From assembly GCF_029227915.1 (NCBI RefSeq), contig NC_079884.1, positions 15,252,001-15,316,000 of the forward strand: a stretch of DNA of 64,000 nucleotides, written 5' to 3'. Made by a program: the position numbers and the translations under genes. The notes below the pieces were generated by a model. It had not been told where the DNA came from. It made no database searches and saw nothing but the letters and a program-made list of their open reading frames with translations. The stretch's first letter is position 1. Each line of letters opens with the position of its first letter. Of this stretch, positions 45,918-63,760 are shown piece after piece. The DNA comes from Hydractinia symbiolongicarpus (taxonomy: Eukaryota; Cnidaria; Hydrozoa; Anthoathecata; Hydractiniidae).

Positions 45918-48574
45918 TTAGCAGGAATTTGGTTGGGCGTTACCTGAAAAGAAATTAAAATGGAAATGCATGATTGCAAATAATTTAAATAATGCAAATA
46001 TAAATAACCCCTTTACCAAGGTGGTTGGGTGGGTGGGTGGGTGCATGAACGGAATAAGATAAAATATACTAGCTACATCTTTAGTAGTCTCACCTGCAGT
46101 ATTCTTGCAGTGGTTGTTAAAACCTCCGAACATGTCATTCCTGTTTACATTTGGTGGAGCGAAATTTGGTAAATTAAACTGATAGTTTGGCACTATCATT
46201 ATCGGAGGTTTTCTCATTTTGCTAAAAACAAAAAATTATAATTTGAATATAAAAATGATTTCTTGTTTGTTTGTTTATTTATTTATTTGTTTATTTGTTT
46301 GTTTATTTGTGTCCTTACCTCAGTTTCAAAGCTTGCTTGGTGACAGACGTTACTTTGTCCAACTGCGTGTACTTTAAATTGCTAGATCTGCAGAAAAAGA
46401 AAAAAATATATGTTATGGATAAAATTATCTAATGCTTTCCTTACTAGATCTGTCTCCTTCACCAAGCTGTAATCGGAGGAGTTAAAAATATATATTAAAA
46501 AAAAATTTAATACCTTCTTGTTTTTTGTGTATATTTGTCTCTTATATGTTTCAACTGGTCATTTTGTCGTTCATTAGCAGCATATAAACCCAAAGATATC
46601 CTATCTACATCTCCAACTATGACAAAAATAGAAAGGAAATTACCACGCATGATATTTCATAGCAGTAGCTACTATTCAAAGCGCCAAGGCAGCATTTGCA
46701 TAAGAATTTCATTTCGCCCGAACTTAAATTTTATCTCTTTTATCTTTTGAAACTCACCTCGGTCTGAATTTTATTTAGGTCTTTTGACAAGTGAGATTCC
46801 ACAGCAGGTAAGTGCTACTACGCATGTGCAGTTAACATTGGTGTGAAACAGCAGCAAGAAATATTTTTGTTATATACATAAATTTTATTTTTACTTTAAG
46901 CGAGATGAAACTTTCATGCAAACGTCGCCTAATATTAGCTAGGGTTCAAAAACAGAAAAGAAAGACCTTTGAAGGCTTTAGAACATTATCCATCAATGTC
47001 GAGATTATTTATTCGCAATTGCCTTTACAAGAGAGAAGTAAAAAAAGTTCTTCACTAACCTATGTCATCTGCTATTTCTGTACATTGTATTTGTGCGTTC
47101 TAAATAGCAAAACATTCACAATCAAACAAACTCAATCTAACAAGTAGGGAAAAATCACAATTAAATATGCTTTAAAAAGGCGAATTCCCTAAGACCTTTC
47201 TATTTCTCCACCCACACGCTTCTGTGAAGTAAGTTCAAGATTGTATCACATGAATAATGGAATCAAACTTAAGAAGAACATTAGAAATACCTTGTTACTG
47301 CAGGTCATCAACAACATCACACCAAATATCAATAAATCTCGCCATGTCAATTCACCAACCTCATATCTTACAACTAAGAACAAATGCTTAATTCTGTACT
47401 GGATCGGTTTTGGTACGTGCATGTTTAAGAGGTTTTCAAATATGCTTTCCATTGACTTTAAAAACAATTTACATAGCTTGATCAGGATTTTAATTTTCTC
47501 TCGTACACCTAATAGAAAGATAGTATTTTCTAGTATTGCAGAAAATATACAATGAGAAAAGTTACAATGTTCATCCTATAATCCCTTCTGCATATGAATG
47601 GAACACTTACTTTCTCGCCATCCTTTAACGTTACCAATATACACCATTATTCCTTTTTCTTCTTTACAATCCAACTTGACATCATCTTTAATTCTTTTTT
47701 TTGTTGGTTTTGATCTATTCTCTGTGTTAGGGCCATTGGAATGAAAATCAGGTCCAGTATTCCATACAATCTTGTTCCAGTAGAGTTGGTTATTGTGATG
47801 AGTAATCTTCATCCATAAATTTCCATCTTCACAAATGCTATCTTCATTCAAATAGTTGGTAAAAATCTTTGCTAATGCTGTTGTTGGCGCTCCTTTTGTT
47901 TCCATCTTTGCTGCAGCTACTACTGTTGCAAAGGTATAACTGAATACAACTGCATTCTCAGTTGTGTTTGAACGATGACTTCCATCGTTGCGAATCTGTT
48001 GTTCCTTCCATTTCAAATCGATTCCAGGTGCAATATGATCGACTTGAACTACGTTACTCAATCCTAAAAACAGACAAGTTGTAGATTACTTTCTGTAAAG
48101 AGAATCAACTTAAGATCCTAACTTTTTAATCTGAAGTTTAAAATCTATTAGAGAAACAGCCTACATAATAACTTTTGGGGAGAAACTGCGACATTCTCTC
48201 CTTGTCTAATATATTTTGTTTGGGGGTGCTAACGTTTAGCATTAAATACACGTGCAAATCATTCTAAAACGATGTTTTTTATTGTGTGCTACTTAACTTT
48301 GTTAATATACTGTTAAAAAGCAAGTCTTGTTTGAAAAACCATGTTATCAATCAGAGTCCACTAAAAACTTATCGTGCTATGGCTTTCTTTAGAATATCGA
48401 CACATGCTTGTAACTGAAACCTTATTTTTGAAAAAACCAGCAGTACATTTATCACAAACCTCCCACTTTCTTTTCCATTGTGATCTGTTTTAACGAAGAG
48501 TTATAAATATAGGCTTTCTCAAGCATGAAACTTGCTAAAAGTACTGAAATCACTTTCACAAGAATCAACCACAT
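45918..48574 (-). CDS. Secreted protein of unknown family, six exons
   Basis: Exons on the minus strand: 48574-48460, 48063-47611, 46616-46514, 46387-46319, 46221-46094, 45943-45918. All junctions are GT-AG and the total of 894 bases gives 297 aa. The N-terminus MWLILVKVISVLLASFMLEK is a likely signal peptide. The large second exon encodes a globular part (KWKEQQIRNDGSHRSNTTEN, FSYTFATVVAAAKMETKGAP) with N-glycosylation-type sites and two cysteines; later exons are charged and helical (LGLYAANERQNDQLKHIRD), then a proline/asparagine-rich end (MIVPNYQFNLPNFAPPNVNR) and a CKNTA..NSC tail. I do not recognise the family. The gene model is inferred from splice signals and phase only; exon usage could differ. 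Confidence 0.6.
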
Positions 48575-48630
48575 CTTAACTCGTCAAGACTTAAAACAAA
48601 GTCACTTTTAATTTCGCGTTGCATTGTATT

Positions 48631-48699
48631 TGACGTCAGTTTTTATAAAAACGTCATATCAATGTCATGTCTTCAGTATGGCGTGACGTTTACGTCACG
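48631..48699 (-). promoter_or_regulatory. CRE-like elements and TATA upstream of the secreted-protein gene
   Basis: Contains TGACGTCA (48,631-48,638), a TTTTTATAAAA box (about 48,640-48,650) and an 18-bp palindrome CGTGACGT-TT-ACGTCACG (48,682-48,699). TATA lies about 70 bp upstream of the ATG. Binding of CREB/ATF-type bZIP factors is inferred from the motif alone. Confidence 0.4.
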
Positions 48700-49358
48700 T
48701 TGAGCAAATGTAGAATAAAAAGGATGCCTTTCAATAATCTTTTTAATTTTCTCCAGGTTTTGTTTCAGTCACATGACTTATCGATAAAAGATAAGATCGT
48801 CCGTTCTTGCGTGTGTTTAGCGATATTGTAGGTTTGTGTGAGAAAAATCGTAAGGCCCGTCTAACCTCACAAGCTGCCAGACATAAAAAAAGACAAGCTG
48901 TAACTTCCAGGTAAATAGAAGGAAGTCCTAGAGAGGATAACAGAAAAGTCAAAAAAAGTTACATCAACTTTCTTAGATGTGAGGCTTTCTAAGGTTTATA
49001 AACGATAAAAAAACTAACACTTTTTCTTCGGGTTTTTCTTTTTACGGACCATATCGGGCTAAATGATCAAAAATGCAAGAATGTTAGCCAGAACCGAAAA
49101 ATGGTAAACTCGACATTTTTTACATATGGAGCCTTTAAAATTGTGATTACAAAACATTGCCTACAATTTTATTTTAAGTACACATGGGAAATTATTCTCA
49201 TTTTTTTTATCACTTCAGGGAGGAAAAAGCGATTATCTTTTACTATAATTTTATCTGTCACCATGGAGATGAAAAAAATACAAAAATACTCTTTCGCAAA
49301 GAAAAGGTTTACGCTTTAAAAACAAAAAGACGGCAGTTTGAAAATATAGCAGAAAAGC

Positions 49359-50789
49359 ATGGACGATATAAAAATCCTCAAGATTGTTATTATTTTTGTT
49401 GGATTTTTGGTGTTTCTATTCTCAGCGATCAGTTTGGGCTCTGACCATTGGTTGGAAGATAAATCTGGTGACCACGTGCACGGTTTATGGGAGAGGTGTT
49501 ATAATGGAAAGTGTCATGAACTTAAAGATAACAAGCAAGAAGTGCCAGGTAGGCGTTAACCAATGTCCCCCTTTCCCCCTCCATTTCAATTCTTCAATAT
49601 AAAATTTAAGATAGGTTAATATTTCTAAACCAATGTAAATAATAACTGGTAGCGACTATTTTAGTTGTGTCATTAACCTCTTTTATCTCATGTAACTAAA
49701 GGAGCTCCAGAATGACCCAGAACTACTAGCAACTATTACTTTCTTTTAATCATGGTTGAGTAAAAGCACGTCTTGTGTCATATCCGATGTTGACAGGAAT
49801 TAGGAAAGTTTCCTTTTTGGAGTTCAACGTTGATCATTTTTTAAAGCTTTAGCGCTTGTGTAGCTGATAAAAAAACAAAAATGGTTGTAAGACTAAAAGC
49901 ACGTGACACGAACAAAAAGAAATATTTGATTAACATAGCTACACTGGAAATGATGAAGAAAATTTTCCGATGTATACTTTTTTTTGGCTGCTTACAATTT
50001 GTAAATCTTCCCTTTTTTAGATTATCTTGAAGAAAGTCGAGTGATGATGTTGTTTGGCTGTTTTTTCTCCATATTGGCTGTTATCGTGTTCGTTTTGAAT
50101 TTTCTGAGACATGAAAAACTGGCTTGCATTCTGGCTTGCGTGGTGTGCGCAATCACAGGTGAGCATCAAACTATAATCTTGTGCATTTATTCAATTTTTT
50201 TAAGACATTCATCGGTTTTTAAGATCGCCAATTTTTTCACTCTTCAAGTTCACTCTTAATACCGCTAGCGCGCCATTACTCACTCAACTTCCCATTTTTT
50301 CAATCACGTACGTAAAAGAAATTTATAGGATTTTCTTTTCATGGCATTTTCTCTTTTATCATTGTTGAGAAAGGGTGTTAATTTCGAGAGTTTTACCTAA
50401 GGATGCCTATCTGAGAAGGGCGTTTTTTCAGCAAAAACATTCATGCGAGCTACTATCAGTGCCTTTAATAAACTTCACAAGAAAATTGAATAGCTAAATT
50501 CTATTTAAGAGAAACACCAGTTAGAAAAACTAGATGCAAATAATCCCAAGAAAAATACACTGCTCTATTGCTTTTCAAACTTTTATTTGTAGCTATCTTT
50601 ACGATTGCTGGGTTGGCTGTTTTTTACGAAGAAACAGAAGAAGCCCACGATTTGTATGATATGAAGTATGGTTGGTCCATTGCACTCGGCTGGGTATCAG
50701 TTGTGTTCGCATTGATTGCTCTTATACTCACAGTCGTTGTAATGATTAAAGCAGAAAAACAGGTGGTCCATGTTGTAGAGAGGTTTTAA
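49359..50789 (+). CDS. Claudin/PMP22-like tetraspan membrane protein, three exons
   Basis: Exons 49359-49548, 50021-50158 and 50593-50789, GT-AG introns, 525 bases, 174 aa. Start MDDIKILKIVIIFVGFLVFL. Four hydrophobic segments: about 7-27, 66-86 (MMLFGCFFSILAVIVFVL), 93-115, and 138-162. The first extracellular loop has the family signature HGLWERC...C (W-GLW-C-C pattern with an upstream W in SDHWLED). Such proteins act at cell-cell contacts or as channel and receptor accessory subunits. The C-terminal tail is short (KAEKQVVHVVERF), without an obvious PDZ ligand. Length is typical of invertebrate claudin-like proteins. Confidence 0.8.
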
Positions 50790-51115
50790 AAAACTAATTT
50801 ATGTAAATAATTTTTACCATAGCTTGTTTTTACGACTAATCGGACGTGTAAGTTTGAATATAGATAAAGAAACAACCCTGTATATATCTCCTCCTATCTA
50901 TAGAAGTAAACCAAATAGCCTACATACTGTCAAGACCGCTTTCCCATTAAAAGCATTCACAGCCGCAGCACACATTGTTTGTATGTCGGTGCTTAATGGA
51001 GTATACTCCATTATACTAGAGATGGTAGCGCTTTTAGAATTTTAATTGGTTGTCAGAAAAGATGTCAAAAGTTGCAGGCCAAAAAAATTCTAATGCACAA
51101 ACCCACACACCAAAA
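50790..51115. other. 3' flank of the claudin-like gene
   Basis: AT-rich and non-coding; nothing recognised. Includes a short GGAGTATACTCC palindrome near 51,000. Confidence 0.4.
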
Positions 51116-52514
51116 GTTGGGAGCAGTAGCCATAACACCTTAATAGAAAGCGGTCGTTAAAGAGCGTTGGGAGCCGTAGCCATAACACCTTAATAGAAAG
51201 CGGTCTTTAAAGAGCGTTGGGAGCTGTAGCCATAACACCTTATAGAAAGCGGTCGTTAAAGAGCGTTGGGAGTTGTAGCCATAACACCTTAATAGAAAGC
51301 GGTCGTTAAAGAGCGTTGGGAGCCGTAGCCATAACACCTTAATAGAAAGCGGTCTTTAAAGAGCGTTGGGAGCCGTAGCCATAACACCTTATAGAAAGCG
51401 GTCGTTAAAGAGCGTTGGGAGTTGTAGCCATAACACCTTATAGAAAGCGGTCGTTAAAGAGCGTTGGGAGTTGTAGCCATAACACCTTATAGAAAGCGGT
51501 CGTTAAAGAGCGTTGGGAGCTGTAGCCATAACACCTTAATAGAAAGCGGTCTTTAAAGAGCGTTGGGAGCCGTAGCCATAACACCTTATAGAAAGCGGTC
51601 GTTAAAGAGCGTTGGGAGTTGTAGCCATAACACCTTATAGAAAGCGGTCGTTAAAGAGCGTTGGGAGTTGTAGCCATAACACCTTATAGAAAGCGGTCGT
51701 TAAAGAGCGTTGGGAGCTGTAGCCATAACACCTTAATGGAAAGCGGTCTTTAAAGAGCGTTGGGAGCTGTAGCCATAACACCTTATAGAAAGCGGTCGTT
51801 AAAGAGCGTTGGGAGCTGTAGCCATAACACCTTAATAGAAAGCGGTCGTTAAAAAGCGTTGGGAGCTGTAGCCATAACACCTTAATAGAAAGCGGTCTTT
51901 AAAGAGCGTTGGGAGCTGTAGCCATAACACCTTAATAGAAAGCGGTCGTTAAAAAGCGTTGGGAGCTGTAGCCATAACACCTTATAGAAAGCGGTCGTTA
52001 AAGAGCGTTGGGAGCTGTAGCCATAACACCTTAATAGAAAGCGGTCGTTAAAAAGCGTTGGGAGCTGTAGCCATAACAACTTATAGAAAACGGTCGTTAA
52101 AGAGCGTTGGGAGCTGTAGCCATAACACCTTAATGAAAAGCGGTCTTTAAAGAGCGTTGGGAGCTGTAGCCATAACACCTTAATAGAAAGCGGTCTTTAA
52201 AGAGCGTTGGGAGCTGTAGCCATAACACCTTAATAGAAAGCGGTCGTTAAAAAGCGTTGGGAGCTGTAGCCATAACACCTTATAGAAAGCGGTCGTTAAA
52301 TAGCGTTGGGAGCTGTAGCCATAACACCTTAATAGAAAGCGGTCGTTAAAAAGCGTTGGGAGCTGTAGCCATAACAACTTATAGAAAACGGTCGTTAAAG
52401 AGCGTTGGGAGCTGTAGCCATAACACCTTAATGAAAAGCGGTCTTTAAAGAGCGTTGGGAGCTGTAGCCATAACACCTTAATAGAAAGCGGTCGTTAAAG
52501 AGCGTTGGGAGTTG
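51116..52514. repeat. 50-bp minisatellite/satellite array, about 28 units
   Basis: Unit of 49 or 50 bp: TTGGGAGCTGTAGCCATAAC, then ACCTTAATAGAAAGCGGTC, then GTTAAAGAGCG, with variants (CTTATAG/CTTAATAG, GTCG/GTCT, AGAGCG/AAAGCG). The stretches 51,882-52,178 and 52,180-52,476 are nearly identical 298-bp blocks of six units, i.e. a higher-order repeat. Apparent long reading frames here are repeat artefacts. Confidence 0.95.
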
Positions 52515-58212
<5,698 letters not shown>

Positions 58213-61004
58213 ATGGGTTTCAATTTTTCATTCAAAGCAAAAGTAGATACCAAGAAGGGTTTAAAAATGAAGGGTACGTATTTTTATTTTATTTTTTTTT
58301 ACAATATTTTCATGCTTTCGCGTTACAAAAATTATTTCAGTCTTGCATTGGAAGTGAAAAGTCCAAGATGACTCTAAAAAGTGGCGCCATGGTTGCTTCT
58401 CTTTATGACATTATTATGTAAAAATTTCGTGTAGAATTACATCAACCTTTTTTAAGGGAACGTGGGAGACAGCACAGAGACGCCAACTTTTTTAAAGCTA
58501 ATGTTTGAGATTTGCCTCAGTATCTCCCGCAGTCGCAATCTGGCTTGGCAGCGCAGAAAAAAAATGAAAATTGGACACCTCGTTGGAAAATACACTTAAA
58601 CCGCCGCCAGTTTTAAGGGTCAGGGTCTGGGTTTTAAGGGTTGGGGTTTCTGAGTCGACCCCAGGCCTCAAACTGATACTTATTGTTGAAAAGATCAAGC
58701 TACGGGTGAAATTGAGATGAAAAAGAAGAATAGATTTAATTTAAAAGATAGCGAAAAGAAATTCTGGCTTGAAATCCGTGCGACTTAAATATTTTTTTGG
58801 TGCGACAAGCAAAATGCGTGACACGTTCAATGGATAAAATCCCCCTCAACGAATTGAGATTTTATAATGCATAAAATGCATCATTTGTTTTTACACATCG
58901 TACACAATTCTAATTGCGAAACAGTCGGTACTAAACTATTTTACCATTGGAAGACAATGTTGCACAAAAATGACAACAAAATAAGGTCGCTGTTTCAACT
59001 TACAACTCGTGTTTTTTTCATAAAGAAATAAAGTATAAATAATAAAATATAAAGTTCTGCAAAAAAATACAAATGTATACAACTTTTGAAATTAAAAACA
59101 CATCCATTTAAACGCACTGAGGAAACTTAATCAGGATGAGAAGCTTATTTATTTGTAAGGAACGTTTAACGAGAAAGGTGTCTAAATCAAGTATTTCTGA
59201 TAATTATAACTCTTCAACACATCTCATAATGATTACCCCTAGGTGATGCAGCGGTCGAAGGTGTTACAGCAAATGGACATGTAGGTACATTGTCAAAATT
59301 TGAAGAAGAAGTCTTACAAGCGCACAACGAATGTCGTCGAAAACACAACGTTCCACCAGCCACGTGGTCGAAAACACTGGCAGCAAATGCTCAGAAATGG
59401 GCAAATCAAGTTGCTAAGAAAGGACGCCTGGAACATGCCCATCCTAATCAGAGAAAAGGCGAAGGGGAAAATATAGCATGCGCAGGAGGTTAGGTTGTAT
59501 TTTGTATACTTTAAATTTTGGCGCTCAGTCGCTTCCCAAACAATTGGTTGCGCGAAATACTAATTTTTCGCGCAATTGGCTGCGCGAAAAATTGATATCC
59601 AGGCAATATTTCTTTTCAGAAAGTGCGCGAAAATTAGGTTTGTGCTGCTGCAACAGATTTAGGTGTATATGAATCTTTCTATGCACATTACCCGCAGAGA
59701 GTGCGCAAAAATTAAAATGTGCGCTAAACCTAGGTGCCTGCGAAGAAAGATCTGCGAAATTTAAACTGGCGGGAAAATGTCATGAATTATGTGTGCATGA
59801 ATTATGTGTGCATACGTAAGAAATTTACGTTCGCGGTTCTAATTTTGTTTGTTTGCATATTAGGTCAACCATTGGACGGACGCAAAGCTACCATGATGTG
59901 GTATGATGAAATTAAAGATTATGATTTTACATCCAAACCGACTTACAATCCGAACTGTGGCCACTTTACGCAGGTGGTCTGGGCGTCATCAACCGAAATA
60001 GGTGCAGGTATCGCCACATCCAAAAAAGGAATGCATTTCGTTGTTGCAAGGTACTCGCCAGGAGGAAACAATTTAAACCTTTTTGAAGACAACATCAAAC
60101 CGCCTCAGCAATCTGAAGAAGATGAATCAAAACAACCTTGTATTGATGAGGAGTGTATTGCACCAGTATCGCAAGATCAAGTTCACGAATCTCCAAACGT
60201 CGATTTAGACAACTTAAGTGAGTCTTCTAAGATCATATAATTTACGTTTGTGACACAGTCTAGCTGTCTAGAAGCAATCATAAATAAAAACTACCCTCTT
60301 AGATAAAACTTCTGTTTCTGTAAAAGAGAAACACAAAAGCTAAAGCCTAAACTTTGACTGGAAAACTATAACGTTACATAAAAGAGCTCAGGGAAATTGA
60401 AGCGAATATAAACTAACCGACATGACCGGATTTTTTTAACAGGTGCAGAAGTTAGCAAGTTGCCACCTCCAAAGCCATTCATCGTATTTCCTGGGACGAA
60501 AGAAAGATCAAATCTCGAGTTTGAAATGAAACAAGTACGACCAAACGAACCAAGCGAATTTAAAGGTATTAATTATTAGTTTGTCGATTGGTTTTATATT
60601 CCTTCGAGTACTGTGTACATCTAATTCATACCTTCAAGACTAAATTAACTTTTAGCATTTCGCCAAGTTATTTATTTTATCAATACTTAACCAGTTAGCT
60701 GTTTTAAAGCATTTTGTACAAAATATAGCTAACTGCTAATACACATCCATGACATTTTTCATAATTATCTACTACTTATTTGAAAAAGGTGTGATCACTT
60801 CGTAAGAATCTGCAAATTAATTTTTTTTTTGTTGAGCAGTAAGGTTACTGGACAAACTACCTATACAGTCTTTTCTGTTTAGAAGCGGAAACAGTTGAAG
60901 TCACAATACGAACACAACCAATAAAAGATGCATATTACCATGGACGATCAGAACATTACATTCAACCAGGAAAGTCGTATCAAATCGTACATTACACTTA
61001 CTAG
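58213..61004 (+). CDS. CAP/SCP-domain protein (GAPR-1-like), five exons
   Basis: Exons 58213-58273, 59243-59488, 59864-60217, 60443-60565 and 60883-61004; GT-AG introns, 906 bases, 301 aa. Start MGFNFSFKAKVDTKKG has no signal peptide; Gly2 could be myristoylated as in GAPR-1. The CAP domain (about 36-170) shows EEEVLQAHNECRRKHNVPP, LEHAHPNQRKGEGENIACAG and CGHFTQVVWASSTEIGAG (CAP1 signature), holding the conserved His, Glu and His. After the domain comes an acidic, proline-containing tail (PPQQSEEDESKQPC...) and a C-terminal extension over two exons ending EHYIQPGKSYQIVHYTY, unusual for a plain GAPR-1. CAP proteins bind sterols or lipids at membranes; a cytosolic membrane-bound form is inferred here. 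Confidence 0.8.
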
Positions 61005-63760
61005 AGACTTGAAGAAGTCACGTGATATTATGAACAATGACATTTCAACGCGTTTAAACTTCAATTTCGTCATATTGACGGTTCTTTGTTTCTTATCAAA
61101 AGTATCTGGGCCAGCTTTACGATATAATCTGACCCAAAGATATTTATTTCTAGACATTATACACACTTTTCTATAAAATACCAAAATTCTAACCGGGGTA
61201 ATTATTTTTATTTCTCTATTGTTGTTCTATCCTCCTAAATTGTTCTAAACAACAGAAATATTGTTTTAATCTGAAATAACACCCTGATACATTCTCGACT
61301 CCAGATCTTTTTTCCTCGAAAGCAATAAAATACTTTCGAGGTTTTAATTTCAAAAACCTTTCGGGATAAGAATGATTCTTATATATTCTTATAAAAAAGC
61401 GGCTAATCTTTTTGATTTTTGCCACTTGAATTGTCACTGCCATTGCTTAAGAAACAGATGCTGAGTTTTGTTCAATATGTTTCGATTTGCTACTGTGTCA
61501 CTAGCACCTGGGTTGATTACCTTAAGTGGAGAAATTTTAGCGCAGATTGACAAATTATTTCAAAATCTAAATTCATCAATTTCTTTAAAAATCAAAAACA
61601 ACTTTGATCAAGTGAAGGCCAGATGCTTTTAAGCAAATTAATGTTAATAAACTACAACATTTTGCCATACGCCCTGCGTTTCGTCGTCCCTATTATGCAT
61701 ACGCCCTGCGTTTCGTCGTCCCTGTTATGCATACGCCCTGCGTTTCGTCGTCCCTGTTATGCATGCGCCCTGCGTTTCGTCGTCCCTGTTATGCACATCT
61801 CCATTCTCATCCGACAATCGTGAATTGACTGTCAACCACTTTCTTAACACTTCTGGCATCAATAAGGAATACACTGCTCAATAAACACCGCTAAGAAAAA
61901 TACAATACCATCTTTAGATATAATCACAAAATAATCAATATATGTGGAAAAACAAGTCTCTTCAGAATTTAGCATATCGTCAACGTCTTATGTGGTACTG
62001 ACTTTAACAACTATTTTTTCATCACCTTCACCTATCTCATCATATCCTTGCTGAAATCTTGCAAAAAAACACTGACAAAACCTAACAACTATCAAGATAT
62101 AAGTATTTTACATAACAAAACCACTAGAACCTATCATCTCAATATGATTTTAATTGCACCTCTTTAACTCTGTAAAAGGTAAAAGCCAACGAATGAATCA
62201 AAAAATAATATATTGGCAGTGTAGAGGCTGATAGGGTGATTTAGTCATGTATTTTAAGAGAAGAATGTAGAAAAAATGTAGAATTAATGCAAGCGTTTTG
62301 AATTTTTATTTATTAAATCCAATGGATGCTATTTTGTTCTTGTTTTTCAATCACTCCCAATGTTCTTCAGAATTTCATATATTTTTGCGATTCAATAGTT
62401 TAATCAATCTTACTTTTGTGGAACTATTTTTTTGCGATTTGCTATCACGAGTGCAATTTTGCGGAACTTAATTTTGCGAATAGACTATAAAAATAAGTTT
62501 TGCAAAACTTTCTTTAGGTTATGGAGGTTAAGTTAAACGACAGCTACTACTGGCTCCCTTATACTGATCTCTGATTAAAAATCGGCCTACTTCATATTAT
62601 ACAAACCCTACTCAAGGAATCTGAAGAAAACTATCAACCCACACTGCCATCACATGTGGCTCATACGAAGGAAACAAATCTGAACCGATGTTTAAATATA
62701 AAACGTTTATCTCACGAAACCAAAAAAAAATTTTTTTTCACCTGGCACATTGCAACTAGCAAAAAGAAGTACAAGGATATTTTCGAAGAATACTTTTTTA
62801 AAAAAAGAATAGATGTTACAAAAAAATAAAAATTAAAAAGAAAATTCAGCTATCTTGAGTGGATAAATTTTGGCGAGCATTTAATTGGGCGAATGACCAA
62901 AATGGAATATTTGGCGGGAATTTAATTTTTGGCGAATGATCAATTTTATAAAATTTGGCAAGGATTTAATTTGGCGAATACAAAAAAAAAATGTTTATTT
63001 TGGCGGGGATTTATTTTGCCGAATGACACAAAAAAATAAATTTTTATGTCTTGAAATGTACGTATATATAAACACAAGTTCGTTTTTTTAGGGAAAAAAC
63101 ATTTTTCTTTTCTTAATTAAAAAAAAAACGTTTAAAAAGGCGAATTTTGCCGAAATTCGCAAAATTTAATTCTCGCCAAAATTTGTCCAGTATTCAAAAT
63201 TTGAAAAATATTAGAATAAAATATCTAAAAAACAAAAACAACACTTTACATATTAATTAATTATCCAAAATTATTTCTTAAAGCCTTTTCTAATAAGGAC
63301 TTATTTTGATTTTTTTCTGACGAAAAGAAGCTGGTTGGATGACAAATCTTCTTAAGGTCATTTACCACATGCAAGGTTCTAAATAATTTAGTTTTCGCTA
63401 CCCGTTTTAAAGGAACATTCGCGAGGAGCAAAATTCGCGAAATAGTGTACTAAGTAATGTGTAATAAGTAATAAACTGTGTAGTAGTGTAGTTAGTCACA
63501 ACTCACGAAAATACTATGTTAAAATGAATCAATAATCCATCCCATAATTGAAAAAGTTCAAATGCAAGTGCATACTGCAAAAGGTACAACAAACATAACA
63601 CCTAAACAGGAGGCGGGTCTCTTACTTACAGTTCCCTCCCTTAGATCGGCACAGGTCAGCGCTTGTATCTTCAGTGACCAATAGAAGGTTTCAGCACTTT
63701 CAGTAGATTTTAAAGGATTTAATATAACACGTTTCTTTAAGAGTTTTGGTGACGAAAGCG
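61005..63760. other. Gene-free AT-rich interval
   Basis: Holds the 32-bp minisatellite (61,666-61,796) and, around 62,870-63,180, several repeats of TTTGGCGA(A/G) on both strands that look like an old foldback repeat. No gene supported. Confidence 0.45.
61666..61796. repeat. 32-bp minisatellite, four units
   Basis: Unit ACGCCCTGCGTTTCGTCGTC then CCTGTTATGCAT; four head-to-tail copies with one or two changes each. Notably GC-rich for its surroundings. Confidence 0.95.

Noticed and set aside
46905-47555. Plus-strand frames in the secreted-protein introns
   Set aside because: No recognisable domain; AT-rich intronic sequence antisense to a consistent gene model.
51140-52476. Reading frames of LWLQLPTLF...-type repeats
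   Set aside because: They arise from the 50-bp tandem repeat read through; units of 49 and 50 bp shift frame, so there is no coding constraint.
51116-52514. Possible CRISPR-like array
   Set aside because: Units are contiguous with no variable spacers, and the context is eukaryotic.
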